From Arthrobacter sp. Soil764 (lineage in GTDB: Bacteria; Actinomycetota; Actinomycetes; Actinomycetales; Micrococcaceae), in assembly GCF_001428075.1 (NCBI RefSeq), contig NZ_LMSI01000019.1:124895-188894 (forward strand): a DNA stretch of 64,000 nt. The letters run 5' to 3'. The translations under genes were made by a program, and so were the position numbers. The notes beneath the pieces were generated by a model. That model was not told the origin of the DNA, did not search any database, and saw only the letters and a program-made list of their open reading frames with translations. Positions within the stretch are counted from its first letter, which is position 1. Each line of letters begins with the position of its first letter. This document shows, piece by piece, positions 35,649-44,866 of this stretch.

Positions 35649-36656
35649 ATGGGCCAACTGACCGGACCGACCGACCCTACCGCCGATGCCCATTGGGAGC
35701 ACAACCACCCGCGCAAGGGGTTCTTCACCGACACCTCAATCTGCATTGGCTGCAAGGCGTGTGAAGTTGCCTGCAAGGAGTGGAACCATAACCCGCAGGA
35801 CGGCAACCTGGAATTGCTTGGGTCCTCCTACGACAACACTGGGTCCCTGGGTGCCAGCACCTGGCGGCATGTGGCGTTCATTGAGCAGGGCCAGGAACGC
35901 ATCGAGGAGGCGCGGGAATCAGGCCGGGCCTTGGTCAGCCTGGGCATGCCGCGCATCGGTCCGCCCCAGGCGGCACTCGCAGGGACTGATTTGGCGGACG
36001 CGGACACCACGCCGCCGGATACGGCAGACTTCCGGTGGCTGATGTCCTCTGACGTCTGTAAGCATTGCACCCACGCCGGATGCCTGGACGTCTGCCCCAC
36101 CGGGGCGCTGTTCCGCACCGAATTCGGCACCGTGGTGGTCCAGGACGATGTCTGCAACGGCTGTGGAACCTGCGTGGCCGGCTGCCCCTTCGGCGTGATC
36201 GAGCGCCGCAGCAACGGCACAGTCAAGGTCGCCACCAGCAGGGAAGAACAGCACGCAAAGCATCCCACGGTGCCAAACGAGGGCATCGCCCAAAAGTGCA
36301 CGCTGTGCTACGACCGGCTGGTGGCAGACGAGACGCCTGCCTGCGCCAAGGCATGCCCGACGACGTCCATCAAGTTCGGCGACCACGACGACATGGTGGA
36401 CACGGCCCGGGAACGCGTCGCCACGCTGCATGCGCAGGGCATGACCGAAGCGAGGCTCTACGGCGCCAACGAGAACGACGGCGTCGGCGGTACCGGATCT
36501 GTCTTCCTGCTGCTGGACGAACCCGAAGTCTATGGACTGCCGCCGGACCCCCGGGTGCCCACTGCCGATCTGCCCCGGATGTACCGCCGGGCCGGCATGG
36601 CAGTAGCGGGCATGGCAGCGGCAGCTGCCCTGGCTTTCCTGGGAGGACGTGCGTGA
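35649..36656 (+). CDS. Formate dehydrogenase iron-sulfur subunit
   Basis: A 335-residue ferredoxin-like electron-transfer subunit. Four cysteine clusters are visible: CIGCKACEVAC, CKHCTHAGCLDVCP, CNGCGTCVAGCP, and CTLCYDR with CAKACP. The C-terminus ends in a hydrophobic helix (AGMAVAGMAAAAALAFLGG) that could anchor it. The ATG follows the large-subunit stop without a gap. It should pass electrons from formate to the membrane subunit and quinone. Confidence 0.95.
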   Translation: MGQLTGPTDPTADAHWEHNHPRKGFFTDTSICIGCKACEVACKEWNHNPQDGNLELLGSSYDNTGSLGASTWRHVAFIEQGQERIEEARESGRALVSLGMPRIGPPQAALAGTDLADADTTPPDTADFRWLMSSDVCKHCTHAGCLDVCPTGALFRTEFGTVVVQDDVCNGCGTCVAGCPFGVIERRSNGTVKVATSREEQHAKHPTVPNEGIAQKCTLCYDRLVADETPACAKACPTTSIKFGDHDDMVDTARERVATLHAQGMTEARLYGANENDGVGGTGSVFLLLDEPEVYGLPPDPRVPTADLPRMYRRAGMAVAGMAAAAALAFLGGRA

Positions 36657-37744
36657 CCCTCTCAGAGTTCGACAGCTTCCGGCCATCCGAGCCTGCCCGC
36701 CGCCGCCGGCAGGGCGTCAAGCGCGGCACGGGCCGCCGTCGGGACAACAGTGACGGCTCCCGCGAAATGCCCATGGTGCCGGAGCCGGACTTCACCTCCT
36801 ACTACGGCCGCCCGGTGGTCAAGCCGGCGCCATGGGGCGATGACGTCGCCATCTACCTGTTCCTGGGCGGCGTTGCTGCAGGGTCCGCCCTGCTCGGCCT
36901 CGGCGGTCAACTGACCGGACGGCCGATCCTCTGCCGCAATGCCCGGCTCAGCGCGTTGACTGCGGTGAGCGCCGGTGCCGTTGCCTTGGTGAAGGACCTG
37001 GGCAGGCCGGAGCGTTTCCTGCACATGTTGCGGACCTTCAAGGTGACCTCGCCCATGAGCGTGGGCTCCTGGATTCTCAGTGCGTTCAGCGCCGGCACCG
37101 CCGTTACTGCCGTGGCGGAAATCGACCGGATGAGCGGAACGCGGCTTCCGCTGGGTGTGTTGCGGAAGGTGCTGCAGGCCGTTGAGGGACCGGCCGGATT
37201 CGAAGCTGCGGTCTTCGCCGGGCCGCTGGCGGCCTACACGGCGGTCCTGCTTGGCGACACCGCCACACCTACATGGAATGCCGCGCACGAGGAACTGCCA
37301 TTTGTCTTCGTGAGTTCGGCCTGCCTCGCATCTGCCGGGCTCGCCATGGTCACCACACCGGTCCGGGAGACCGGGCCTGCACGCAAACTCGCCGTGCTGG
37401 GCGTCCTGGGTGACGTCGCTGCCATGAAGGTGATGGAACGCCGGATGGATCCGATAGCAGCCGAGCCCCTCCACCAGGGCAAGGCAGGTGCCATGCTGAA
37501 GTGGAGCGAGCGGCTGGCTGTGGCCGGTGGCTTGGGGACACTGCTGGGCGGACGTAACCGTGTGGTGGCGGCGGCTTCGGGCCTGGCGTTGCTCTCGGCG
37601 TCGGCCCTGACCCGCTTCGGGGTATTCGAAGCGGGGCTCGCCTCTGCCAGGGATCCCCGCTACACCATAGAACCGCAAAAGAACCGGCTCGCGGCCCGCC
37701 GTGCCGCGGGCGTCACCGGCGATGCGATCACTACTGCCGGCTGA
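36653..37744 (+). CDS. NrfD/PsrC-family membrane subunit of formate dehydrogenase
   Basis: A polytopic membrane protein of 363 residues starting at a GTG that overlaps the previous stop (GTGA), with GGGAGG upstream. The N-terminal 55 residues are basic and hydrophilic; then come helices such as VAIYLFLGGVAAGSALLG, and the motif KDLGRPERFLHMLRTFKVTSPMSVGSW typical of NrfD-like quinone-reacting subunits. It replaces the cytochrome b subunit found in E. coli FDH-N. It ends 15 bases from the opposing selD stop. Confidence 0.92.
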   Translation: MTLSEFDSFRPSEPARRRRQGVKRGTGRRRDNSDGSREMPMVPEPDFTSYYGRPVVKPAPWGDDVAIYLFLGGVAAGSALLGLGGQLTGRPILCRNARLSALTAVSAGAVALVKDLGRPERFLHMLRTFKVTSPMSVGSWILSAFSAGTAVTAVAEIDRMSGTRLPLGVLRKVLQAVEGPAGFEAAVFAGPLAAYTAVLLGDTATPTWNAAHEELPFVFVSSACLASAGLAMVTTPVRETGPARKLAVLGVLGDVAAMKVMERRMDPIAAEPLHQGKAGAMLKWSERLAVAGGLGTLLGGRNRVVAAASGLALLSASALTRFGVFEAGLASARDPRYTIEPQKNRLAARRAAGVTGDAITTAG

Positions 37745-37759
37745 GCGCGCTGCCGGGCT

Positions 37760-38770
37760 TCAGCGGACCTGGATGCCCTGACCCGCGGTGGTGTGGCCAA
37801 TCACGGGGTGACCGGGCAGTTCGCCGACCACCAGCAGGCCGCCGGACGTCTGGGCATCCGCCAGGACCAGCAGATCGTCCTCGGTAACGCCGGGACCGGC
37901 CTCCACGTGCGGCCGCACCCAGTCGAGGTTGCGGCGGGTCCCGCCGGAGACGAAGCCATCCCGCAGCGCCTCACGGGCCCCTTCGATCAGCGGTACCGCT
38001 GAGCGGTCGATCACGGCGCCCACTTCCGAGGCACGGACCATTTTGTACAGGTGTCCCAGCAGGCCAAAACCCGTCACGTCTGTCGCTGCCCGGACGCCGG
38101 CAGCCACCGCGGCCTCGGCTGCGTCGCGGTTCAGCGACGCCATCGTCTCTACGGCTTCGGCGAACACCTCGCCGGTCTGCTTGTGCCGGTTGTTGAGAAG
38201 CCCGACGCCGAGTGGCTTGGTCAGCGTGATGGGCATCCCCGGCTGGGCGGCATCATTGCGGAGCAGGTGGTCGGGGTGGGCGACACCGGTTACGGCCATG
38301 CCGTACTTTGGCTCCGGATCGTCGATGGAGTGCCCACCGAGCACGGGGCACCCTGCTTCAGAAGCGACGGCCAGGCCGCCGCGGAGCACCTCCGTCATCA
38401 ACTCCAGCGGCAGGACTCCGCGGGGCCAGCCAACGAGGTTGATCGCGGTGACCGGCCGGCCGCCCATCGCGTAGATGTCCGAGAGGGCATTGGCGGCGGC
38501 GATGCGGCCCCAGTCAAACGCATCGTTGACGACGGGAGTGAAGAAGTCGGCGGTGGTAAGGACCGCCAGATCGTCGCGCACCAGGACGGCCGCCGCGTCG
38601 TCTCCGCTGTCAAGGCCAACCAGGACCTCTGCGCCCTGGTGGCCGATCAGCCCGCGGACCGCATCTTCGAGCTCGCCGGGCGGAATTTTGCAGGCACAGC
38701 CCCCGCCGTGGGCATAGTCGGTGAGCCGGAGCGCCCCGGCGGCAGCATGATCGAGTTGCTGAACTGACAT
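37760..38770 (-). CDS. selD: Selenide, water dikinase (selenophosphate synthetase)
   Basis: Makes selenophosphate from selenide and ATP for selenocysteine synthesis. The 336-residue protein carries HGGGCACK near residues 21-28, where cysteine takes the place that is selenocysteine in some homologues and lysine follows three residues on; then GDDAAAVLV and GGHSIDDPEPKYG. ATG 38770 has GAGG upstream; a GTG at 38785 is an alternative start. It is divergent from selC-selA-selB and convergent with the formate dehydrogenase genes. Confidence 0.95.
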   Translation of the reverse strand: MSVQQLDHAAAGALRLTDYAHGGGCACKIPPGELEDAVRGLIGHQGAEVLVGLDSGDDAAAVLVRDDLAVLTTADFFTPVVNDAFDWGRIAAANALSDIYAMGGRPVTAINLVGWPRGVLPLELMTEVLRGGLAVASEAGCPVLGGHSIDDPEPKYGMAVTGVAHPDHLLRNDAAQPGMPITLTKPLGVGLLNNRHKQTGEVFAEAVETMASLNRDAAEAAVAAGVRAATDVTGFGLLGHLYKMVRASEVGAVIDRSAVPLIEGAREALRDGFVSGGTRRNLDWVRPHVEAGPGVTEDDLLVLADAQTSGGLLVVGELPGHPVIGHTTAGQGIQVR

Positions 38771-38828
38771 CTGAGCCTCATTCACCCGCCCAGCCTACCC
38801 CGCAGGACAACCTGCTATATTGAGGCGC

Positions 38829-38923
38829 GGTGGCGTCCGGGTCCTGGTGGGCCCCCCGGTCTTCAAAACCGGTGCGGCTGAGCATCTCGGCCTGGCGGGT
38901 TCGATTCCCGTCCGCCACCGCCA
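38829..38923 (+). tRNA. selC: tRNA-Sec (anticodon UCA)
   Basis: A 95-base tRNA with encoded CCA. The anticodon loop CTTCAAA holds TCA at 38863-38865. It has the long acceptor arm of selenocysteine tRNAs (5' GGTGGCGT, 3' CCGCCACC, eighth pair a T-C mismatch), a 5-pair T stem (GCGGG/CCCGT, one G-T), T loop TTCGATT and a long variable arm (about 38871-38894). It lies between selD and selA. Confidence 0.95.
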
Positions 38924-38947
38924 ACTTTCGGCAGTGAATGCCGCGAC

Positions 38948-40291
38948 ATGAGGAGGGCTGTGGACCAGGTCGATCCCCGGCGCCTGATTCCCCGCACGAA
39001 CGACCTGCTGGCACTACCGGCCGTTCACGAGGCCCGGACAAGGCTGCACGAGCGCGTCATCCGCGAACTGGTCCGGCACGTCCAGGAGCAGGCCCGGTGC
39101 GGCGATCTCCCTTCCGGCGATGTGGAACCAGCCCTGCTCGCCGCGCTGGCCTCACGGACCGCCACGACCCTGCGGCCGGTGCTCAACGCCACCGGCGTCA
39201 TCGTCCACACGAACCTGGGGCGTGCGCCCCTTTCTGCAGGCGCCGTTGACGCACTGGTCACGGCCAGCGGCTACGTCGACGTGGAGCTGGACCTGGCAGA
39301 CGGCAGCCGCTCCCGACGCGGCGCCGGCGCCCGGGCTGCATTGCTCGCCGCCTGTCCCGCCGCCGAGGACGCCCTGGTGGTCAACAACGGAGCTGCGGCG
39401 CTGGTGTTGGCCACCACAGCCCTGGCCGCCGGCCGGGAGGTGGTGGTGAGCCGCGGCGAACTCGTGGAGATCGGTGCCGGCTTTCGGTTGACCGATCTAA
39501 TGGAGTCGACCGGTGCCAGGCTGCACGAGGTGGGCACCACCAACCGGACACACCTGCATGATTACGCCGGCGCCCTGGGACCGGACACCGGCTGCGTACT
39601 CAAGGTCCACCCCAGCAACTTCCGCGTGGACGGATTCACGTCCGCCGTTCCGCTCGACGAACTGAGCCGGCTTACGGTGGCACACGGGGTACCACTCGTG
39701 GCTGACCTGGGCAGCGGGCTGCTGGCTCCCGATCCTTACCTGCCGGACGAGCCGGATGTTGCGTCCGCCCTGGCGAGCGGGGCCGACGTCGTCATAGCCA
39801 GCGGTGACAAACTGCTGGGCGGCCCCCAGGCGGGCCTGCTGCTTGGCCGCAAGGAGATCATCACGCGCTTGGCCCGCCACCCGCTCGCCCGTGCGGTCCG
39901 CGCCGACAAACTTGCCCTCGCCGCCCTGGAGGCGACCGTCGCGGGCGCAGCGCCGCCGGTTGTCCAGGCCCTGCACGCCGACGTCGAACAGTTGCGCCAA
40001 CGTACGGAGCGGCTGGCGCAGGCCCTCGATGTGCCCGTTGTGGCCCATGATGGGAGGGTGGGCGGCGGGGGTGCCCCCGGAGTTCCCCTGCCCGGATGGG
40101 CCCTCCGGCTCCCTGAGAAAATTGCAGGCCGACTGCGCACAGGCGACCCCGCCGTGCTGCCGCGCGTCAATGACGGTTCCTGCCTGATCGACCTGCGCTG
40201 CGTGCCGGCAGCGGACGACGACACGATTCTCGATGCGGTACGGCAAGCATTGGCAACCCGTGAGGGCGCGGCTGCAGGCAGGGCAGGCTGA
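38948..40291 (+). CDS. selA: L-seryl-tRNA(Sec) selenium transferase
   Basis: PLP enzyme converting Ser-tRNA(Sec) to Sec-tRNA(Sec) with selenophosphate. The 447-residue protein has LNATGVIVHTNLGRAPLS and the PLP-binding SGDKLLGGPQAG with Lys at about residue 288. The ATG at 38948 starts just after the tRNA gene and the two are probably cotranscribed; a GTG at 38960 is an alternative start but AGGAGGG is then too close. Stop is 3 bases before selB. Confidence 0.95.
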   Translation: MRRAVDQVDPRRLIPRTNDLLALPAVHEARTRLHERVIRELVRHVQEQARCGDLPSGDVEPALLAALASRTATTLRPVLNATGVIVHTNLGRAPLSAGAVDALVTASGYVDVELDLADGSRSRRGAGARAALLAACPAAEDALVVNNGAAALVLATTALAAGREVVVSRGELVEIGAGFRLTDLMESTGARLHEVGTTNRTHLHDYAGALGPDTGCVLKVHPSNFRVDGFTSAVPLDELSRLTVAHGVPLVADLGSGLLAPDPYLPDEPDVASALASGADVVIASGDKLLGGPQAGLLLGRKEIITRLARHPLARAVRADKLALAALEATVAGAAPPVVQALHADVEQLRQRTERLAQALDVPVVAHDGRVGGGGAPGVPLPGWALRLPEKIAGRLRTGDPAVLPRVNDGSCLIDLRCVPAADDDTILDAVRQALATREGAAAGRAG

Positions 40292-40294
40292 TCA

Positions 40295-42091
40295 GTGCAC
40301 GTCGTTGCCACCGCCGGACATGTCGATTCCGGTAAAAGCACCCTGGTCCGCGCCCTCACCGGCATGGAGCCGGACCGTTGGGAGGAAGAACGGCGCCGCG
40401 GGCTGACCATTGACCTGGGCTATGCCTGGACAACCCTGCCGTCCGGACAGGATGTTGCGTTCGTTGACGTACCGGGCCACGAACGGTTCCTCGGCAACAT
40501 GCTTGCCGGAATCGGACCGGCGCCGGTGGTCTGCTTTGTCGTAGCCGCCGATGAGGGCTGGCAGGCCCAGTCAAGCGATCACCGGGACGCCGTCGCTGCG
40601 CTTGGGATTGAACACGGCGTGCTGGTCCTGAGCCGCGCGGACCGGGCGTCCAGCCAACGGGTGGCCGACGTGCTGGCACGGACCCGCGTGGAGTTGGCCG
40701 GGACCGGACTGAGGGACGCGCCGGCGGTTGCCGTCTCCGCCATCGACGGTACCGGCCTGGCCGACCTGCGTTCAGCGCTCGACGGCGTCCTGGCCAGCGT
40801 GCCGCGTCCCGCCATCGATGGGCGGGTCCGGTTGTGGGTGGACCGCTCGTTCACGATCACCGGTTCCGGCACGGTGGTGACCGGAACGCTGGCAGCAGGA
40901 ACGGTCGTCCAGGGTGACCGGCTGGAGCTGCTGGGCCACGCCGGTTCCCGCACCGTCACAGTCCGCGGCCTGCAAAGCCGGGATACCTTCCACGCCTCAG
41001 TGGAGCCGGTCAGCCGGGTTGCGTTGAACCTGCGGGACGTTGCCCCAACGGATATCCGGCGCGGGGATGCGCTGCTTACTCCCGATGCATGGCCGGCCAC
41101 CGGCGTGGTCGGCATCCAGCGGACCACCGGCGTCGCCTATTCAGAGGTGCCGGAACAACTCACTGTGCATGTTGGCACGGCCTCCGTGCCTGCCCGGCTG
41201 CGACCCTTCGGAACCGATTACGCCCGGCTCGTCCTTGACAGACCCCTGCCGCTTGTCCTCGGAGACCGGATGGTGCTGCGTGACCCCGGAAGCCGCGCAG
41301 TGCTGGGTGGGGCACGTGTCCTCGATGCCGACCCTCCTGCCTTGGAGCGGCGCGGTGATGGCGCCCGCTGGGCGAAGCGTCTTGCAGCCATGGACCCCGC
41401 CGGAGATGTGCTGGGAGAAGTAGCAGCCCGCGGAGCCGTCCAGGTGCAGCATCTGCGCAGGCTCGGTCTGCTGTCCGGGCAGGACGCGGAGACGCCGTCG
41501 GGGGTACGGGCTTTGGGGGATTGGTGGGTGCATGCCCCTGTCCTTGAGGCATGGCAGCAGCGGTTGCGGGCTGCGGTCGAGACGCTGCAGGAGCGCGACC
41601 CCCTGGCCCCGGGCCTTTCCATGGGCGCGGCGCGGGACCTGCTGAGGCTGCCCGAGGAACGGCTTCTTCCCCAGGTCATCCGTGGGGCAACCCTTGAACA
41701 GGACAGCGGCCATATCCGGCTGCCAGGCAGCCAGGGAAACCTTGGCCCCGTGGAGCCGGCCATCGCCGAATTGGAGCGCAGACTCAGGGCGGACGCGTTC
41801 CATGCCCCGGAAGCCGACGAGCTGGCTGCCCTGGGCCTCGGCGCCCGGGAACTGGCCGCCGCCGAACGCACGGGACGGCTGCTGCGGCTGCGCGACGGCG
41901 TGGTGCTGCTGCCCACGGCGCCAGCCCTGGCGATGCGCACCCTGGCCCGCCTGGACCAGCCCTTCACCACAAGCCAGGCGCGCCAGGCACTCGACACGAC
42001 ACGACGGATTGCCATTCCGCTGCTGGAACATCTCGATTCCCGCGGCTGGACCCAGCGGCTGGATGCGGGCCACCGCATGGTGGTGCGCTGA
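40295..42091 (+). CDS. selB: Selenocysteine-specific elongation factor
   Basis: GTPase that delivers Sec-tRNA to the ribosome at UGA by binding the SECIS hairpin. The 598-residue protein has G1 AGHVDSGKST, a switch region RRRGLTIDLGYAW, G3 DVPGHERF, EF-Tu-like domains, and a C-terminal winged-helix half (GRLLRLRDGVVLL and onward) for RNA binding. The G4 block reads LSRAD rather than NKxD. GTG start 3 bases after selA. Its RNA substrate is expected to be the hairpin at 32939-32957. Confidence 0.94.
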   Translation: MHVVATAGHVDSGKSTLVRALTGMEPDRWEEERRRGLTIDLGYAWTTLPSGQDVAFVDVPGHERFLGNMLAGIGPAPVVCFVVAADEGWQAQSSDHRDAVAALGIEHGVLVLSRADRASSQRVADVLARTRVELAGTGLRDAPAVAVSAIDGTGLADLRSALDGVLASVPRPAIDGRVRLWVDRSFTITGSGTVVTGTLAAGTVVQGDRLELLGHAGSRTVTVRGLQSRDTFHASVEPVSRVALNLRDVAPTDIRRGDALLTPDAWPATGVVGIQRTTGVAYSEVPEQLTVHVGTASVPARLRPFGTDYARLVLDRPLPLVLGDRMVLRDPGSRAVLGGARVLDADPPALERRGDGARWAKRLAAMDPAGDVLGEVAARGAVQVQHLRRLGLLSGQDAETPSGVRALGDWWVHAPVLEAWQQRLRAAVETLQERDPLAPGLSMGAARDLLRLPEERLLPQVIRGATLEQDSGHIRLPGSQGNLGPVEPAIAELERRLRADAFHAPEADELAALGLGARELAAAERTGRLLRLRDGVVLLPTAPALAMRTLARLDQPFTTSQARQALDTTRRIAIPLLEHLDSRGWTQRLDAGHRMVVR

Positions 42092-42116
42092 CCGCGCGGC
42101 CGGTGTCCACCGGAAA

Positions 42117-42632
42117 TCATGCCGACCGTCCCATGTCAACCTGACGCAGGATGTCGTCCACGACGCGCTCAAGCGGCTCGGTGGCGTCGATGGTGATGCC
42201 GCCTGGTGGGATTTCTTCCCGTGTCAGATGCAGGCGCTCGATCAACTCCCGTTCCTCTTGGCGTCTTCCCCATTCATCCTCCGGGCGCCCGTCAAGCCGT
42301 TGATGCAGCGTGGCGAGGTCCACCTCAAGAACGAATACCGCGTCAAACAGGCCAATGAACTTCGAGAGGTTTCTGGAGCCGCCACAGAAGAACGTCAACC
42401 CCTCCCGTTGGTCCGCGATCAGGGCCTTCACCTTGTCCACCCGCCAGATGTGGTGGTGGTGCACGGAGACGCCTGTAATGCCGGCCAACGGTTCACCGGA
42501 TTCCGGATCGCCTTGATAGGCCAGTTCGCGGTCACCATTGATGGCCTGATAGCCCCGCCGCCGCAATTCGTTGCAGACCGCGGTCTTGCCGGTTCCGGAG
42601 CCGCCCTCGATGAGGTAGTTCTTTCTGCCCAT
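42117..42632 (-). CDS. P-loop nucleotide-binding protein (kinase-like)
   Basis: A 171-residue protein with an N-terminal Walker A motif (IEGGSGTGKTAVCNEL) and a fold like small nucleoside/shikimate-type kinases. HHHHIWRVDKVKALI and FCGGSRNLSKFIGLFDAVFVLEVDL follow. It probably phosphorylates a small molecule; substrate unknown. It is convergent with selB, 25 bases apart, and not functionally tied to it by anything visible. Confidence 0.75.
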   Translation of the reverse strand: MGRKNYLIEGGSGTGKTAVCNELRRRGYQAINGDRELAYQGDPESGEPLAGITGVSVHHHHIWRVDKVKALIADQREGLTFFCGGSRNLSKFIGLFDAVFVLEVDLATLHQRLDGRPEDEWGRRQEERELIERLHLTREEIPPGGITIDATEPLERVVDDILRQVDMGRSA

Positions 42633-42747
42633 GCCTGATGCTAACGATTCCAGGTGCCGTGGAATTAATCATGTCCGCGGACGCCAGATGGGGTGTTGGA
42701 AACCGTTCCGGTCACCGGGCGTGGAAGCTTGATGGTTTGATTAGTCA

Positions 42748-43500
42748 GTGCTCCGTGTAAAACGCTTTGCGGTCTTTGGCCTGTTCGTGGTTTGCGTCAG
42801 CACGGCATTCTCCTTCTGGTTCCTGCGGCAGCCCGGTGCGGACGCCCGGATCGCCTTCTCCGCACCGCCGCAGGCCCGGGTGGTCTTCGAGGCCCGGCCC
42901 ACCGGCATGGATACCGCCGTGAACGTAACGCGGAGCCCGGACGCCGAGTGGCTGATGCGGTCCACGGCACAGACAGGGATCCCTGCCCGCGCGCTGCGGG
43001 CCTACGTTGCTGCCGCAGACACGGCCAATCGTTCCACCCCGGGGTGCGGAATTGGCTGGAATACGCTTGCCGCGGTGGGCTTCGTCGAATCAGCCCACGG
43101 AACTTATGGCGGCGGCAGGCTTGGCGCCGACGGGCAGGCGAGCGGCCCCATCGTGGGTCCAAGCCTCAACGGCGATGGATTCGCTGCCATCGCGGACACC
43201 GATGGGGGTGCGTTGGACGATGACGCCCTTTGGGACCACGCCGTGGGGCCGATGCAGTTCATTCCGTCCACGTGGCGGCTTGCAGGAAGGGACGGCAACG
43301 GCGACGGAACCGCGGATCCCTCCAACATTGACGACGCTGCCCTCAGCGCCGCCACGTATTTGTGCGGCCACGGCCGGAACCTGACAACCGCGCGGGGTTG
43401 GACAGACGCCGTCCACTCCTACAACCAGTCCGATGCCTATATGCGCCAGGTGCAGGCCCAGGCCGCCGACTATGCCGCCAAAACGGACACTCCGGAATAG
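42748..43500 (+). CDS. Lytic transglycosylase-like (SLT domain) exported protein
   Basis: A 250-residue exported protein: N-terminal signal/anchor (FAVFGLFVVCVSTAFSFWFL), then a transglycosylase domain with catalytic Glu in VGFVESAHGTYGG and the GPMQFIPSTW motif, as in MltB-like enzymes that cleave peptidoglycan. An EF-hand-like loop (GNGDGTADPSNIDD) could bind calcium. The start is a GTG with a weak ribosome site. It is convergent with the P450 gene. Confidence 0.88.
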   Translation: MLRVKRFAVFGLFVVCVSTAFSFWFLRQPGADARIAFSAPPQARVVFEARPTGMDTAVNVTRSPDAEWLMRSTAQTGIPARALRAYVAAADTANRSTPGCGIGWNTLAAVGFVESAHGTYGGGRLGADGQASGPIVGPSLNGDGFAAIADTDGGALDDDALWDHAVGPMQFIPSTWRLAGRDGNGDGTADPSNIDDAALSAATYLCGHGRNLTTARGWTDAVHSYNQSDAYMRQVQAQAADYAAKTDTPE

Positions 43501-43519
43501 GCGGGGCCCCATCTGCCGG

Positions 43520-44686
43520 TCAGGCGGGCTGCCACCTGACGGGAAGTGCCTTCAGCCCGTAAACAATGGTGCTCTCCATTCGTTCCAGCTGCGCTTCGGG
43601 TGCCAGGGAAAGCCCGGGCAAGCGGGCCAGCAGCGCCTCCAGGGTAATCCTGGCCTCCAGCCGGGCCAGTGGCGCGCCGAGGCAAAAGTGGATTCCGTGC
43701 CCAAAGGCCAGATGCCGGTTCGGGCTGCGGTCAATGTCGAACTCAGCCGGCCGCTGGAATTGCTGCCCGTCCCGGTTGGCGGAGCCGATCCAGGCCACGA
43801 TCGGTGCCCCTGCCGGGATACGCTGCTCACCCAGGACTGTCTCCGCCACGCTTACCCGGTACATCGACTGGACCGGCGACCGGAAGCGCAGCACCTCTTC
43901 GAGGGTCTGGGGCAGCAGGGCGGGCTCTTCAAGGACACGCTCGAGTGTGCCAGGCGACTCTGCCAAACATAAAACGGCGTTGCCGATCAGGTTGGTGGTG
44001 GTCTCATTGCCGGCGACGAGCAGCAGACTGCAGAAGCCGAGCAGTTCAGGCACCGTCAGTTTTTGGCCGTCTATTTCGGCGGCCAGCAAGGTGCTGATCA
44101 GGTCCTCGCCGGGCCTGCTCCGGCGCTGGTCGATGAGGGCCAGGAAGTACCCGATCATCTCTGCGGCGGTGGCATCATCTCCGCCGCCTGCAGGCCCAGT
44201 CCGGGTCTGGCTGACGATCACGTCCGACCATTGTTTGAAACGCTCGCGGTCCTCCGCCGGGATGCCCATGAGCTCGGAAATCACGATGACCGGCAACGGA
44301 TATGCCAGTTCCTTGATCAGGTCTGCCCCGCCACGGGCAGCGATCCCTTCCACAAGCTCGTCCGTGAGTTCGGCGATGCGTGGAGCCAGCGCGTCAACGG
44401 CTTTTGGCGTGAACGCCTGAGTGACCAGGGAGCGCAACTGGCGGTGCCGTGGGGGATCGGTGGTGATGAGGCTTGCGGCGAAGAGCTGTCCGGAACCGGA
44501 TGGATCATCACCGCCCATGCGGGACGAGAAGGTTGCGTGCTCGGACAGCACGCGCTGGACATCGTCGTACCGGAAAACGTGCCAGCTCCCCGATCGGTCA
44601 TCCTGAAAGACCGGGGCTGTTGCCCGCATCCGTTCATAAAGGGGAAAAGGGTCAAGCGAATATCCGGCGAGCTGTGTGATGTCCAT
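43520..44686 (-). CDS. Cytochrome P450
   Basis: A 388-residue soluble bacterial P450. The I-helix reads LLVAGNETTTN, the ExxR pair is in EEVLRFRSPVQ, and the heme loop FGHGIHFCLGAPLARLEA carries the axial cysteine. ATG 44686 with GAGAGG upstream is preferred to an earlier frame start at 44761. No ferredoxin or ferredoxin reductase gene lies nearby, so redox partners come from elsewhere. Substrate unknown. Confidence 0.92.
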   Translation of the reverse strand: MDITQLAGYSLDPFPLYERMRATAPVFQDDRSGSWHVFRYDDVQRVLSEHATFSSRMGGDDPSGSGQLFAASLITTDPPRHRQLRSLVTQAFTPKAVDALAPRIAELTDELVEGIAARGGADLIKELAYPLPVIVISELMGIPAEDRERFKQWSDVIVSQTRTGPAGGGDDATAAEMIGYFLALIDQRRSRPGEDLISTLLAAEIDGQKLTVPELLGFCSLLLVAGNETTTNLIGNAVLCLAESPGTLERVLEEPALLPQTLEEVLRFRSPVQSMYRVSVAETVLGEQRIPAGAPIVAWIGSANRDGQQFQRPAEFDIDRSPNRHLAFGHGIHFCLGAPLARLEARITLEALLARLPGLSLAPEAQLERMESTIVYGLKALPVRWQPA

Positions 44687-44866
44687 GATGGCCTCTCTGC
44701 CTCCGTGGCGCTCTGCCGGCACGACGGGCCGCCATGCCCTTAAATACGCCATACCCGTCAATGATTGAGCGTGGAACCTTGATCTTAACCAAAGCCTGCG
44801 CGTGGGTCATTAGTCCCGACGTCGAGGGCCCTGGTAGTTCCTGGCCGAAAGCAGCTGTACGCCTGA

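Noticed and set aside
32985..35708. Two long minus-strand open frames (477 and 421 codons) opposite formate dehydrogenase
   Set aside because: The plus strand carries a recognised enzyme over the whole interval.
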